A DNA stretch of 64,000 nucleotides from Microbacterium radiodurans (GTDB lineage: Bacteria > Actinomycetota > Actinomycetes > Actinomycetales > Microbacteriaceae): the NCBI RefSeq assembly GCF_008710705.1, contig NZ_VYRZ01000001.1:992001-1056000 (forward strand). The letters run 5' to 3'. Made by a program: the position numbers and the translations under genes. The notes under the pieces are model-generated. The model was not told the origin of the DNA. It made no database searches and saw only the letters and a list, made by a program, of their open reading frames with translations. This document shows, one piece after another, positions 24,521 through 33,240 of the stretch (its first letter is position 1; every line of letters starts with the position of its first letter).

Positions 24521-24955
24521 TCACTGCAGACAGAACTCGTTCCCCTCCGGATCCTGCATCTGCCAGTAGCGCTCGGGCCACGCGCCCCACTGCTGCTCGA
24601 TGAGGCGAACGGCCGTGGCCCCGAGCGCGACGAGCCGGTCCTTCTCGGCGTCGATCGCGGCGGCCGAGGCCCGGTGCTCGCCCTCGGCGGGCGCGACGCT
24701 GACATCGACGTGCAGTCGGTTGCGACCGCTCTTGCGCCCGTCGGCGCGATGGAAGTACAGACGAGGACCGCGTCCCTCGGGATCCTCCGCGAGGCCGCGC
24801 GTGTCGAGGTCCTCGTCGGTGAGCCCGGCGGCGAGCTGCTGCTGCCGCATGTCGTCGGGCCACTCCAGACGGGGATAGCCGAACACGTCGGCCCAGAAGT
24901 GCGAGAGGGAGCGCGGGTCGTCCGCGTAGAACGTGATGTTGCCGAGTCTGTTCAT
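24521..24955 (-). CDS. VOC (glyoxalase/bleomycin-resistance fold) family protein
   Basis: A 144-aa cytoplasmic protein with two beta-alpha-beta-beta-beta units. Seen: LGNITFYADDPRSLSHFWADVFGYP at the N-terminus, NRLHVDVSV near 80, a conserved histidine-based metal site candidate, and the C-terminal MQDPEGNEFCLQ ending typical of the family. Members isomerise, open or bind small organic molecules; the substrate is unknown. It is followed on the same strand by the CaCA exchanger with a 62-nt gap. Confidence 0.8.
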   Translation of the reverse strand: MNRLGNITFYADDPRSLSHFWADVFGYPRLEWPDDMRQQQLAAGLTDEDLDTRGLAEDPEGRGPRLYFHRADGRKSGRNRLHVDVSVAPAEGEHRASAAAIDAEKDRLVALGATAVRLIEQQWGAWPERYWQMQDPEGNEFCLQ

Positions 24956-25057
24956 GGAACACCCGTACACCGGGGCGGCGACATCGGCAACAGGGGGCGC
25001 CGCGGCATCCGCACCGCCTACCGTGGGGCACCCACGCGAACGGAAGGATGACCGACC

Positions 25058-25240
25058 ATGAGCCTGAACAACAATCTGCCGATCGTTCCCCCCGGAGTCT
25101 TCGCCGCTGCGGGCCAGGGCGACGAGCCGGAGGCTGCCACGCGAGATGTCGACGGCGACGAGGTCCTCGACGATGAGGTCGACCCCGCGCAGGTGTCGAG
25201 CATCGACGCGGACCGGCTGGCGACGCAGTCCGACGATTGA
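25058..25240 (+). CDS. Small acidic protein, function unknown
   Basis: A 60-aa protein, strongly acidic after residue 20 (GDEPEAATRDVDGDEVLDDEVD) with a more hydrophobic N-terminus (LNNNLPIVPPGVFAAAGQ). No signal peptide or domain is recognised; it is likely disordered. The gene is supported by a GGAAGGA ribosome site 10 nt upstream, actinobacterial codon bias, and an excellent terminator directly after it. Confidence 0.6.
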   Translation: MSLNNNLPIVPPGVFAAAGQGDEPEAATRDVDGDEVLDDEVDPAQVSSIDADRLATQSDD

Positions 25241-25247
25241 CGCCGAA

Positions 25248-25297
25248 CGCGCCCGAGCGCACGGTCTCCGCTGGTGCGGACCGTGCGCTCGGGCGCG
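25248..25297. terminator. Bidirectional terminator, 19-bp perfect stem
   Basis: CGCGCCCGAGCGCACGGTC (25248-25266) pairs without mismatch with 25279-25297; 12-nt loop. It lies between the small acidic protein and the convergent lytic transglycosylase gene. Confidence 0.85.
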
Positions 25298-25321
25298 TCG
25301 AGGTGCGGGTGCGGGTGCGGC

Positions 25322-26320
25322 TCAGTACCAGCCCGTGGACTGCGAGTGGCCCCATGCGCCGCACGGAGTCCCGTAGCGGCCGGAGATGTAGCCGAGGCCC
25401 CAACTGATCTGGGTCGCGGCGCTCGTCTGCCAGTCGCCGCCGGCGCTGGCCATCTTGCTGCCGGGCAGGGCCTGCGGAATGCCGAAGGCGCCGCTGCCGC
25501 TGTTGTACGCCTGGTAGTTCCAGCCGGACTCCTTGTTCCACAGCGACTCGAGGCAGCTGAACTGGTCGTCGCCCCAGCCGTATCCGCCCAGCATCGAGCG
25601 TGCGGTCGACTTCGCTCCGGCGGGCGAGTTGTCGCCGGATGCCGCGGGCGCACCGCTCGAGACGGGTGCCGACGACGACGCGGACGAGCCGGACGAACGC
25701 TGAGCGGCGCGCTCCTCGGCCGCACGCTCGGCGGCGGCCGCCTCCTCGGCTGCGGCGGCTTCGGCGGCGGCGGCCTCCTCGGCGGCGATGCGCGCCGCCT
25801 CCTCTTCGGCGGCCTTCTGCGCCTGCGCGGCCTCGAGGCGACCGCGCAGGTCACCCGTCGCCGCACGGACGTTCTCGGTCTCGTCGGCGAGGCGCTCGGT
25901 CAGGTCGGGCAGCAGCAGCGTCGGGATGACGTCCGTGTCGTCGAGTCCGGCGATGCGACTCCGGAGCGCAGTGGTGTCGACGCGGGTCTCGCCGTCGATG
26001 GGGAGCGCGGACGCCGAGACGTCCGCGGTCGTGGTCGCGGCGTCGGTGACGACGTTCTGCGCGTCTGCGACGGCATCGGTGGCGGCCTGCTCGATCGAGC
26101 TGAGCGGCTGCGCGCCGGAGGATGCGGCGGCCGACACGAACGCGGCGCGCTGCATGACGGGAGCCGCCGTGGGCACGACCGCCGAGGCCGTCGTCCCCAC
26201 CATCGCGGCGAGACCGAGAGCGACTCCGAGCGTGACCGCCGCGGGCCGGACGACGCGGCGCGCCGTGGATGAGGTGCGCCGGAGATCGCGGCGTGTGGGC
26301 AGGGAAGACGGAGAAGTCAT
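25322..26320 (-). CDS. Secreted lytic transglycosylase-like protein
   Basis: A 332-aa exported protein. After a basic N-terminus a signal or anchor helix spans residues about 22-47 (AAVTLGVALGLAAMVGTTASA). An Ala/Glu-rich coiled coil follows (residues about 155-210), then a Ser/Ala linker, and a C-terminal domain of the goose-lysozyme/aggregation-promoting-factor type: CLESLWNKESGWNYQAYN with the likely catalytic Glu in NKESGW, SGAFGIPQALPGSKMA, and WGLGYISGRYGTPCGAWGH. It should cleave or remodel peptidoglycan. The 5' leader has competing hairpins (26373-26406). Confidence 0.85.
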   Translation of the reverse strand: MTSPSSLPTRRDLRRTSSTARRVVRPAAVTLGVALGLAAMVGTTASAVVPTAAPVMQRAAFVSAAASSGAQPLSSIEQAATDAVADAQNVVTDAATTTADVSASALPIDGETRVDTTALRSRIAGLDDTDVIPTLLLPDLTERLADETENVRAATGDLRGRLEAAQAQKAAEEEAARIAAEEAAAAEAAAAEEAAAAERAAEERAAQRSSGSSASSSAPVSSGAPAASGDNSPAGAKSTARSMLGGYGWGDDQFSCLESLWNKESGWNYQAYNSGSGAFGIPQALPGSKMASAGGDWQTSAATQISWGLGYISGRYGTPCGAWGHSQSTGWY

Positions 26321-26372
26321 ACGAGCAGGGGCGGTCCTTCGCTGATACTGCACCGCGAAAGGCGGCGGGCGT

Positions 26373-26417
26373 CTCGGGCAGACGCACAAAACTCCCCGAG
26401 TCTGCGTCCTCAATCTG
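26373..26417 (-). promoter_or_regulatory. Promoter and competing-hairpin leader of the transglycosylase gene
   Basis: A CAGATT -10 box at 26417-26412 (minus) predicts a start near 26405. The RNA would then begin with GCAGAC and CTCGGG, which pair with GTCTGC and CCCGAG 15-20 nt later. The two pairings share bases and cross, so only one can form fully. It does not match the ydaO (c-di-AMP) riboswitch often found before such genes. Confidence 0.35.
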
Positions 26418-26486
26418 GACGACACCCGGGCGTGTCCTGGACGCTTCCTGAGAGCGACCGCGCGCCGCACCCCCGCCGGACCCCGC

Positions 26487-26521
26487 TAACCTGGCGAGGA
26501 CGACGGCGCCCGAGCGGCGCC
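26487..26521 (+). promoter_or_regulatory. luxS promoter and leader hairpin
   Basis: TAACCT (26487-26492) is a likely -10 box, giving a leader of about 50 nt. The leader contains a GGCGCC-cgagc-GGCGCC hairpin (26505-26521) and a CGGAGG ribosome site. Confidence 0.5.
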
Positions 26522-26547
26522 TCCCCACCCGTTCCGCGGAGGTTCGC

Positions 26548-27021
26548 ATGGCCGAGATCGAGAGCTTCACCCTGGACCACACGGCGGTTCTCGCGCCCTA
26601 CGTGCGCCGTATCGGCATCGAGCACGGCCCGGGCGGCGGCACCATCACGAACTTCGACGTGCGCTTCGTGCAGCCCAACGCGGGCGAGATCCCGACCGCC
26701 GGCATCCACACGCTCGAGCACATGCTCGCGGGACTCCTGCGCGACCGCATCGACGGTGTCATCGACATCTCTCCGTTCGGATGCCGCACGGGCTTCCATC
26801 TGCTGATGTGGGGCGAGCCGGCGGTCGCCGACGTCGTGGTCGCGCTCACCGGGAGCCTGCGATTCATCGCCGACGAGGCCGTCGAGTCCGACGTGCCCGC
26901 CGTGTCGGCGCGGGAGTGCGGCAACTACCGCGACCACTCGCTGCACTCCGCCCGTGAGTGGGCGAAGACCGTGCTCGCGGACGGGATCAGCCGGGACGCC
27001 TTCGCCCGCGTCGGTGTCTGA
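26548..27021 (+). CDS. luxS: S-ribosylhomocysteine lyase
   Basis: A 157-aa metalloenzyme of normal length that splits S-ribosylhomocysteine into homocysteine and DPD, the autoinducer-2 precursor. Seen: the metal ligands in HTLEHM (H54, H58) and RECGNY (C124), with E57 and the catalytic cysteine in [10 protein letters not shown] (C79). Its homocysteine product feeds the methionine/cystathionine genes at the start of the window. The ATG has CGGAGG 6-11 nt upstream. It is divergent from the lytic transglycosylase gene and followed by two membrane protein genes. Confidence 0.95.
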   Translation: MAEIESFTLDHTAVLAPYVRRIGIEHGPGGGTITNFDVRFVQPNAGEIPTAGIHTLEHMLAGLLRDRIDGVIDISPFGCRTGFHLLMWGEPAVADVVVALTGSLRFIADEAVESDVPAVSARECGNYRDHSLHSAREWAKTVLADGISRDAFARVGV

Positions 27022-27042
27022 GATCCGCATCGCACCCCTCCC

Positions 27043-27687
27043 ATGACCCAGGCCCGGCAGCATCGCGCGCTCCGTGCGAGCGCCGCGGCGACCCTGGCGA
27101 CCTTCGTCGCTTTGATGTCGCACGTCGCCGCCGGGGGCGATCCGCCCGCGGTGCTCGGGGTCGTCCTGCCGTGGTCGCTGTCGCTCCTCGCCAGCCTCCT
27201 GCTCGTCGGACGCCGTCTCTCGCTCGTCCGGCTGAGCGCGGCCGTCGTCGCCGCGCAGGCGCTCTTCCATGTGGTCTTCGCTCTCGGCATCATGCCCGCA
27301 GCTCCTGCTGTCGGAGCGGCGGCGGGAGACGCCCCCGCCGCCGGCGGAGGGCATGCGGGCCATATGTCGTTCCCGGCATCTCTCGGATCGGATGCGTCTG
27401 CGCTGCCCGCACACCTCGCGCCGGATCTCGCCATGGTGCTCGCGCACGCCGCCGCTGCCGTGATCACCATCGCCGCCCTGCACCGGGCGGAACGCCTGGT
27501 GAGCGCCCTTCTCGCCGTGGCCCGCCGCATCGCCGTCCGGTTGCGCGCCGTCCTCGGGGGCATCATCTCGCGGCCGATGCCGCCGGCACCGGCACGGCCG
27601 CGCTCCGGCGGTCGCGTCGCCCGGCATCCGCGGCCGCTCATCGCCGCGCCCGCTCTCCGCGGTCCGCCGGCGCTGTTCGCTTCCTGA
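27043..27687 (+). CDS. Small membrane protein with His-containing loop, function unknown
   Basis: A 214-aa protein with about four hydrophobic helices (residues 10-30, 35-55, 63-82 and 128-146). Between helices 3 and 4 is an extracellular Gly/Ala/His loop containing GGHAGHM, which may bind metal. The C-terminal 60 residues are basic, Pro/Arg-rich and probably cytosolic. No family name can be given. It lies between luxS (21 nt upstream) and a PepSY membrane protein, a neighbourhood seen with copper- or iron-handling genes, so a metal role is a guess. Confidence 0.6.
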   Translation: MTQARQHRALRASAAATLATFVALMSHVAAGGDPPAVLGVVLPWSLSLLASLLLVGRRLSLVRLSAAVVAAQALFHVVFALGIMPAAPAVGAAAGDAPAAGGGHAGHMSFPASLGSDASALPAHLAPDLAMVLAHAAAAVITIAALHRAERLVSALLAVARRIAVRLRAVLGGIISRPMPPAPARPRSGGRVARHPRPLIAAPALRGPPALFAS

Positions 27688-27767
27688 CGCCCCGGCGCCC
27701 GTCGGGGTGCCCGGTCGTGCGCGCGGATCCTCCAGCGCGCGGCCCCCTCGACGAATCCGGAGACGAC

Positions 27768-29234
27768 ATGTCCCTCACCCGCCCACGCCCGACGCCGCCG
27801 CCCACCGCCGCTGAGCATGCACCACCGCCCGCCCGGCGGTGGTTCGTTCCGCTGCTGCTGCGCATCCACTTCTTCGCCGGCATCCTCGTCGGTCCGTTCA
27901 TCCTCGTCGCCGCCGTCAGCGGCGCGCTGTACGTCATCACCCCGCAGCTCGAGCGCGTGGTCTACGCGCACGAGCTCAGCGCTCCCGTTCCCGATCGCAC
28001 GATCCCGCTCGGTGATCAGGTCCGGGTCGCCGAGGAGTACATCGGCGACGAGGCGGCGCTGGCCGCCGTCCGTCCCGCGCCGGCGCCGGGCGACACGACC
28101 CGCGTCATGTTCGCGCAGGACGGCCTCGGGCCGAGTCAGACCCGGGCCGTGTTCGTCGACCCCGGAACCGGTGAGATCCGCGGAGACCTCACCGTGTACG
28201 GCACGAGCGGCGCGCTTCCGCTGCGCACGTGGGTGAGCGACCTGCACCGCAACCTCAACCTCGGCGAGCCGGGCCGCCTGTACAGCGAGCTCGCGGCATC
28301 CTGGCTCGGGGTCGTGGTGCTCGTCGGGCTCGGCCTATGGATCTCGCGCCTGCGTACGGCCCGCGTCAAGCGCGACCTCGTCCGCCCCCGGCGCGGGGCG
28401 ACCGGGTATCGGCGCCTGTTCGGCTGGCACACCTCGCTCGGTGTGTGGCTCGTGCTCGGGGCGCTGTTCCTGTCGGCGTCGGGCATCACCTGGTCGACGT
28501 ACGGCGGCGCGAACGTGTCGGCGTTGCGGAGTGCGCTGTCGTGGCAGGCACCGTCGCTCGAGACGACCGTCGGAGGGGATGCCGGCGGCGCCGACCCCCA
28601 TGCCGACCACGGCGTCGTGTCGGCGCCGACCGCGGCGGTGTCGCCCGATGCCTTCGACGAGGTGCTCGCCGTCGCGCAGACCGAGAACGTCAACGTCGGG
28701 CTCATCGAGATCCGTCCTCCCGCGAGCGCGGGCCAGGCCTGGGTCGTGCAGGAGATCCAGCGGAGCTTCCCGACGGAGGTCGACGCGGTCGCGATCGACG
28801 GCGACACCCTCGCCGTCGTGGATCGCGTCGACTTCGCCGAGCACCCGTTCATGGCGAAGCTCGCCCGGTGGGCCATCGACATCCATATGGGGTCGATGTT
28901 CGGGGTCGTCAATCAGATCGTGCTCTTCGTCGTCGCCTCGGGCATCGCGGTGATGGTGGTGCTCGGCTACGCGATGTGGATCAGGCGCCGGCCTACCCGC
29001 GATCCGTCGCGCCGCGCGGGATCGGCGCCCGCCGAGGCGCTGCCGCAGGCGCCGCTGTGGGGGATCGCCCTCGTCGTCGCCGTGGCGATCGGCATCGGCT
29101 TCCTGCTGCCCCTGCTCGGTGCCACGCTCGCCGCGTTCGTCGTGGGCGACGCCGTCGTCCAGGCGGTCCGCGCTCGGCGCGCGTCGCGGCCTGCTCGGAC
29201 ATTCGACGGGGGAGCGGACGGGGACGTGGTCTGA
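27768..29234 (+). CDS. PepSY-associated TM (PiuB family) membrane protein
   Basis: A 488-aa membrane protein with the PepSY-TM layout. Seen: RIHFFAGILVGPFILVAAVSGALYVITPQLERVVY (residues about 32-66) with the family's conserved His and Gly; a periplasmic PepSY part; WVSDLHRNLNLGEPGRLYSELAASWLGVVVLVGLGLW near 158; GWHTSLGVWLVLGALFLSASGITW near 225; and a late DIHMGSMFGVVNQIVLF segment. Conserved histidines may coordinate haem or metal; homologues are linked to iron uptake or envelope electron transfer. The ATG at 27768 follows CGGAG. Confidence 0.8.
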   Translation: MSLTRPRPTPPPTAAEHAPPPARRWFVPLLLRIHFFAGILVGPFILVAAVSGALYVITPQLERVVYAHELSAPVPDRTIPLGDQVRVAEEYIGDEAALAAVRPAPAPGDTTRVMFAQDGLGPSQTRAVFVDPGTGEIRGDLTVYGTSGALPLRTWVSDLHRNLNLGEPGRLYSELAASWLGVVVLVGLGLWISRLRTARVKRDLVRPRRGATGYRRLFGWHTSLGVWLVLGALFLSASGITWSTYGGANVSALRSALSWQAPSLETTVGGDAGGADPHADHGVVSAPTAAVSPDAFDEVLAVAQTENVNVGLIEIRPPASAGQAWVVQEIQRSFPTEVDAVAIDGDTLAVVDRVDFAEHPFMAKLARWAIDIHMGSMFGVVNQIVLFVVASGIAVMVVLGYAMWIRRRPTRDPSRRAGSAPAEALPQAPLWGIALVVAVAIGIGFLLPLLGATLAAFVVGDAVVQAVRARRASRPARTFDGGADGDVV

Positions 29235-29327
29235 CCATCGCCGGTCAACCCCTCGTTCCCGGCGAACTCTCAGAGTAGAGTGCCGGGCGAGCACCCCGGC
29301 CACCAGCCGGGGGACAGGAGAAGAGCC

Positions 29328-31421
29328 ATGGCGACCAGCCCCGCAGAATCCATCGTCGACGCCGTCGGCGGCCCGGGAAACATCGAGAGCCTCACGCACT
29401 GCGCGACTCGGCTGCGCTTCCAGCTGAAGGATGCCGCGAACGTGGACCAGGCGACCGTCGAGGCGATTCCGGGTGTCCTCGGAGCGGTGCCGCAGGCCGG
29501 CGACCGCTATCAGGTGGTCATCGGCGGCGCCGTCCAGAACGTCTACAACGACATCAACGCGCTGCCGGCGATGGCCGGTGCCGGCGGTGGTGCGGTGGAC
29601 GAGGACGACGCGGACTCGATCAAGGCGCGCGAGCGCGCGAAGGGTCCCCGCGGCAAGGTCGCCTGGCTCGACTCCCTCTTCGAATTCCTGTCGGACTCGT
29701 TCCGTCCGATCCTCGGCGCACTGCTCGGGGCGTCGCTGTTCATCACGTTCATGGCGCTCATGGCGACCCTCGGCGTCATCCCCGCCTGGAACGCTCCGGG
29801 CGTGACGCTCGAGCCGTCGTGGCAGTTCGTCAACCTGATGTGGCAGTGCGTCTTCATCTTCCTGCCGCTCATGGTCGCCTACAACGCGGCCAAGAAGGTC
29901 GGTGCCGACCCGTGGGTGGGCTTCTCGATCATGGCCGTCGTGATGCTGCCGCAGTTCACCGGGCTCCGCGACGCGGAGGGTGCTCAGCAGATCACGTTCC
30001 TCGGTTCCGACATCACCACGGTCCCGGTCTTCGGGATGCCGCTGACGATCTTCGACTACAGCTCGCAGGTCTTCCCGCCGCTCCTCATGGCGGGTGCCCT
30101 CGGGCTGCTCTGGAAGGGGCTCCGCAAGGTCATCCCCGAGAACATCCAGCTGATCTTCGTGCCGTTCCTGGCGATGCTCGTCATGATCCCGCTGACGGCG
30201 TTCCTCATCGGCCCGATCGGCGTCTACGCCGGTGCCGGACTGGCGAACCTGCTGAGCTCGATCAACGACTTCTCGCCGTTCATCTTCGCGATCGTCATCC
30301 CGCTGGCCTATCCCTTCATGGTGCCGCTGGGCCTCCACTGGCCGATCAACGCGATCATGCTGCTGAACATCCAGACCCTCGGCTACGACTTCATTCAGGG
30401 ACCCATGGGCGCCTGGAACTTCGCCTGCTTCGGCGCGACCGCCGGTGTGCTGTGGATCTCGTGGCGCGCCCGTGACAAGCAGATGCGGCAGACGGCGACG
30501 GGGGCGCTCGCCGCAGGACTCCTGGGCGGCATCTCGGAGCCGTCGCTCTACGGCATCCACCTGCGGTTCAAGCGCATCTACCCCCGGATGCTGGTGGGCT
30601 GCCTCGTCGGCGGACTGATCATCGGCATCGGCGGCGGCGTCCAGACGCAGGCGTTCGTCTTCACGTCGCTGCTGACGATCCCGGCCTTCGACTCGGTCGT
30701 GCTCTACGGCATCGCGGTGCTCGCGGCCTTCGTCGTGGCGATGGCGCTCGTCATCTTCAGCGACTACCGCACGCCCGAGCAGCGTGCCGAGTTCGAAGCG
30801 CAGCGGGACAAGGCCGAGGCGAAGGCCGGTGCGACCTCTGCCGGTGCTGCGGCAGCGCCCGCTGCGGCTGCGGCCGCGGGCTCGTCGACCGCGGCGCCCG
30901 CGCAGACCGCGCAGGGGACCGCGACCGCGACTCTCGACGAGCCCGGCGCCACCGACGAGGTGTCGGCGGCGATCGAGATCGCATCGCCCATCGACGGCAC
31001 GGCGGTCGCGCTCTCGGAGGTGCCCGACCCCGTCTTCGGCGGGGGCGTCATGGGACCCGGTGTCGCGATCGAGCCGACGGGGAGCACCGTCGTCTCGCCC
31101 GGCGCGGGAACCGTCGCGGCGGCCCAGCCCACCGGCCACGCGTTCGGGCTCGAGCTCGACAACGGGGTGGAGCTGCTCATCCACGTCGGCATCGACACCG
31201 TCAACCTCAAGGGCGAGGGCTTCGAAGTCCACGTCAAGGCCGGCGACCGTGTCGAGCAGGGCACGCCCCTCGTGACGTTCGATCGTGCCGTGATCGAGAA
31301 GGCGGGCTACCCGCTCATCACCCCGGTCATCGTCCTCAACGGCGACGCCTTCGCCACGGTCGACCCCGTCGGCCTCGGCGCGACGACCGCGGGCAGCCCC
31401 CTCCTGGTCGTCGAGAAGTAG
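29328..31421 (+). CDS. PTS beta-glucoside/sucrose-type permease, EIIBCA
   Basis: A 697-aa transporter that takes up and phosphorylates a glucoside or disaccharide. Domain order is B-C-A: EIIB with the phosphocysteine in THCATRLRF (C25); a membrane EIIC with about ten helices (residues 125-480), including a LPLMVAYNAAKKVG loop and GGISEPSLYGIH; an Ala-rich linker; and an EIIA of the glucose type with the phosphohistidine in LLIHVGIDTV (H619). The ATG follows AGGAG; a TAGAGT -10 lies near 29275. No linked glycosidase or antiterminator gene is present, so the substrate stays open. Confidence 0.9.
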   Translation: MATSPAESIVDAVGGPGNIESLTHCATRLRFQLKDAANVDQATVEAIPGVLGAVPQAGDRYQVVIGGAVQNVYNDINALPAMAGAGGGAVDEDDADSIKARERAKGPRGKVAWLDSLFEFLSDSFRPILGALLGASLFITFMALMATLGVIPAWNAPGVTLEPSWQFVNLMWQCVFIFLPLMVAYNAAKKVGADPWVGFSIMAVVMLPQFTGLRDAEGAQQITFLGSDITTVPVFGMPLTIFDYSSQVFPPLLMAGALGLLWKGLRKVIPENIQLIFVPFLAMLVMIPLTAFLIGPIGVYAGAGLANLLSSINDFSPFIFAIVIPLAYPFMVPLGLHWPINAIMLLNIQTLGYDFIQGPMGAWNFACFGATAGVLWISWRARDKQMRQTATGALAAGLLGGISEPSLYGIHLRFKRIYPRMLVGCLVGGLIIGIGGGVQTQAFVFTSLLTIPAFDSVVLYGIAVLAAFVVAMALVIFSDYRTPEQRAEFEAQRDKAEAKAGATSAGAAAAPAAAAAAGSSTAAPAQTAQGTATATLDEPGATDEVSAAIEIASPIDGTAVALSEVPDPVFGGGVMGPGVAIEPTGSTVVSPGAGTVAAAQPTGHAFGLELDNGVELLIHVGIDTVNLKGEGFEVHVKAGDRVEQGTPLVTFDRAVIEKAGYPLITPVIVLNGDAFATVDPVGLGATTAGSPLLVVEK

Positions 31422-31435
31422 CCCCCTCCCCGAGC

Positions 31436-31497
31436 GTCGACTCGCCACGAATCGCGGATGCCGGGCCCCCGGCATCCGCAGATCCTGGCGAGTCGAC
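31436..31497. repeat. 62-bp dispersed palindromic repeat, copy 2
   Basis: Outer arms GTCGACTCGCCA / TGGCGAGTCGAC and inner arms GCGGATGCCGGG / CCCGGCATCCGC make a nearly continuous hairpin. It lies between the convergent PTS and oxidoreductase/methyltransferase genes and probably terminates both. Confidence 0.85.
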
Positions 31498-31511
31498 GTT
31501 CTGACGCGGGG

Positions 31512-33173
31512 TCAGGGCAGGCGGCGGAGCAGGAGGATGCCGTCGAGCAGATGCGGGGGGCGGGATGCTGCGGCGGCGGGGCGCTCGCGGACCTCTCGGC
31601 GCTCGCGGACCTCTCGGCGCTCGCGGACCTCTCGGCGCTCAACGATCTCCTCGCGCTCGACGACCCACACGGCGGGATCGAGGTCGAGGGCGGCGCGCTC
31701 CTCCGCCGGTGTCGGGAACGGCGGGTGCTCGTGCGCCTCGCCCTCCTGCGCCTCATCGACCCCCGCCTCGGGCGGCGGGCCGCCGGCGTGCGACACCACG
31801 AGCAGTCGGCCTCCCGGGGCGACATGCCGGAGGGCTGCGCGCAGGAGCGGGATGCGGGGGAACTCCGGGTCCCACGAGTGCAGGAAGCTCGTCGTCACGA
31901 GGTCGAACTCATCGAGCTCCGCGGCGTCGATCTCGCCCGCGACGAAGGTCGCGTCGAGCTGAGCGTCACGGGCGGCGGCCTGGGCACGCGATATCGCTGT
32001 CGGGGACAGATCGACGCCGGTCACCGACCACCCGCGCGCGGCGAGCCACAGCGCGTCGCCGCCCTCGCCGCAGCCGAGATCGAGCGCGGTCGTCGGGGTG
32101 ACGGAGCCCGCCGCCTCTAGTTCGGCGATGATCGCCGACGTCGTCTCGTTCACCCGTCCCGACCAGACCCGGTCGGTCTCGGCGTATCGGGCCTCCCAGT
32201 CGGCGGCGTGGCCTCGACGCCGCTCGACCGCGGCTGCGGCATCGAGCGCGACGAGCGCTCCGTTCACGGCGGCCCCCGCCATCGACCCGGCGCCCATCGA
32301 CAGCGGCACGTTCGCCATCGGGGCGACGACGTTTCCGGCGGCCCAGACTCTCGGGTGGCTGGTGGTGCCGGCGGCATCCACCGCGATGAACGACCCGGCC
32401 GGCCCGTCGGCGCGAGCGAGGTCGAGGTCGGCGACGAAGCCGTCGTGCGGCTCGAGGCGTCCGCCGGTGAAGATCGCGTCGATCGCGATGTGCTGACCGT
32501 CAGCGGTCACCACGGCCCCGATGGCGGCGTCGTGGGCGACATCCGCCGCATCGTCCGGACCGGTGACGGCGACGACGGGCGACGTGACGATGCGGATGCC
32601 GCGGGCGCGGAGCCGCTCGTCGACGTCGTCGCCGAGCTCGCCCACCGCGGCTGTGAAGGCGACGACCTCGGGGGTCCACTGTCGTAGGAGCTCGATCTGG
32701 TGCAGGCTCATCGGCGACGTCGCCAGTACGCCGATGCGTCGATCGCGCACCTCCCAGCCGTGGCAGTAGGGGCAGTGCAGCACGGTCCGGCCCCACCGCT
32801 CGGCGAGGCCCGGAGCGTCGGGCAGTCGGTCGGCGACCCCGGTGGCGATGAGAAGGGCGCGCGTCGTGATCCGCTCCGCGTCACCGCCGAGGACGACCTC
32901 CAGGCCGCCGTCGGTCTCGCTCACCGATTCGACGCGCGCCGCACGGAAGGCGACGCCGTAGCGTTCCGCCTCCTCGCGCCCGCGCCGTCGGAGCTCCGCG
33001 GACGAGATCCCGTCGAAGCCCACGACGGCGTGCATGTGCTCGGCGAATCGATTGCGCGGGCTGTCGGAGTCGAGGACGAGCGTGCGGCGGCGGGCACGCC
33101 CGAGCATCTGAGCGGCGCTGAGCCCCGCAGGTCCCGCGCCGACGATGACGACGTCATGATCGAAGTTCTGCAT
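31512..33173 (-). CDS. Fused thioredoxin reductase-like oxidoreductase and class I methyltransferase
   Basis: A 553-aa cytoplasmic fusion. Residues 1 to about 310 form a thioredoxin-reductase-type flavoprotein: VVIVGAGPAGLSAAQ (FAD), the redox-active pair in HCPYCHGWE (about 133-136), an NAD(P) domain, and VWAAGNV near 287. Residues about 330-550 are a SAM-dependent methyltransferase with LDLGCGEGGDALWLAARG (near 357) and a truncated-looking tail. The C-terminal part contains ERREVR three times, from three perfect 18-bp DNA repeats (31581-31634). It is divergent from an XRE-cupin regulator. The combination is known in actinobacteria, but the substrate is not; detoxification of an electrophile or metalloid is a guess. 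Confidence 0.8.
   Translation of the reverse strand: MQNFDHDVVIVGAGPAGLSAAQMLGRARRRTLVLDSDSPRNRFAEHMHAVVGFDGISSAELRRRGREEAERYGVAFRAARVESVSETDGGLEVVLGGDAERITTRALLIATGVADRLPDAPGLAERWGRTVLHCPYCHGWEVRDRRIGVLATSPMSLHQIELLRQWTPEVVAFTAAVGELGDDVDERLRARGIRIVTSPVVAVTGPDDAADVAHDAAIGAVVTADGQHIAIDAIFTGGRLEPHDGFVADLDLARADGPAGSFIAVDAAGTTSHPRVWAAGNVVAPMANVPLSMGAGSMAGAAVNGALVALDAAAAVERRRGHAADWEARYAETDRVWSGRVNETTSAIIAELEAAGSVTPTTALDLGCGEGGDALWLAARGWSVTGVDLSPTAISRAQAAARDAQLDATFVAGEIDAAELDEFDLVTTSFLHSWDPEFPRIPLLRAALRHVAPGGRLLVVSHAGGPPPEAGVDEAQEGEAHEHPPFPTPAEERAALDLDPAVWVVEREEIVERREVRERREVRERREVRERPAAAASRPPHLLDGILLLRRLP
31581..31634. repeat. Three 18-bp tandem repeats inside the fusion gene
   Basis: The unit GCGCTCGCGGACCTCTCG occurs three times without change, followed by a degenerate fourth. 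The 6-codon period keeps frame, so copy number could vary between strains and change the length of the basic/acidic segment. Confidence 0.85.
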
Positions 33174-33206
33174 GCCGACCAGCATCCGTCGTGAAAACGA
33201 CTATCA

Positions 33207-33234
33207 GCAAACGGGTTTGCGGAAATGGCAAACT
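33207..33234. promoter_or_regulatory. Operator candidate for the XRE-cupin regulator
   Basis: GCAAA-cggg-TTTGC (33207-33220) and a third GCAAA (33228) lie between the divergent starts. CAAACT (33229-33234) serves as -10 box 6 nt before the regulator's ATG, and GATAGT (33205-33200, minus) may serve the fusion gene. Confidence 0.5.
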
Positions 33235-33240
33235 GGAAGC

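Noticed and set aside
26321..26547. ydaO/c-di-AMP riboswitch before the lytic transglycosylase
   Set aside because: Expected from the gene type, but the conserved core sequences of that riboswitch are absent from both strands.
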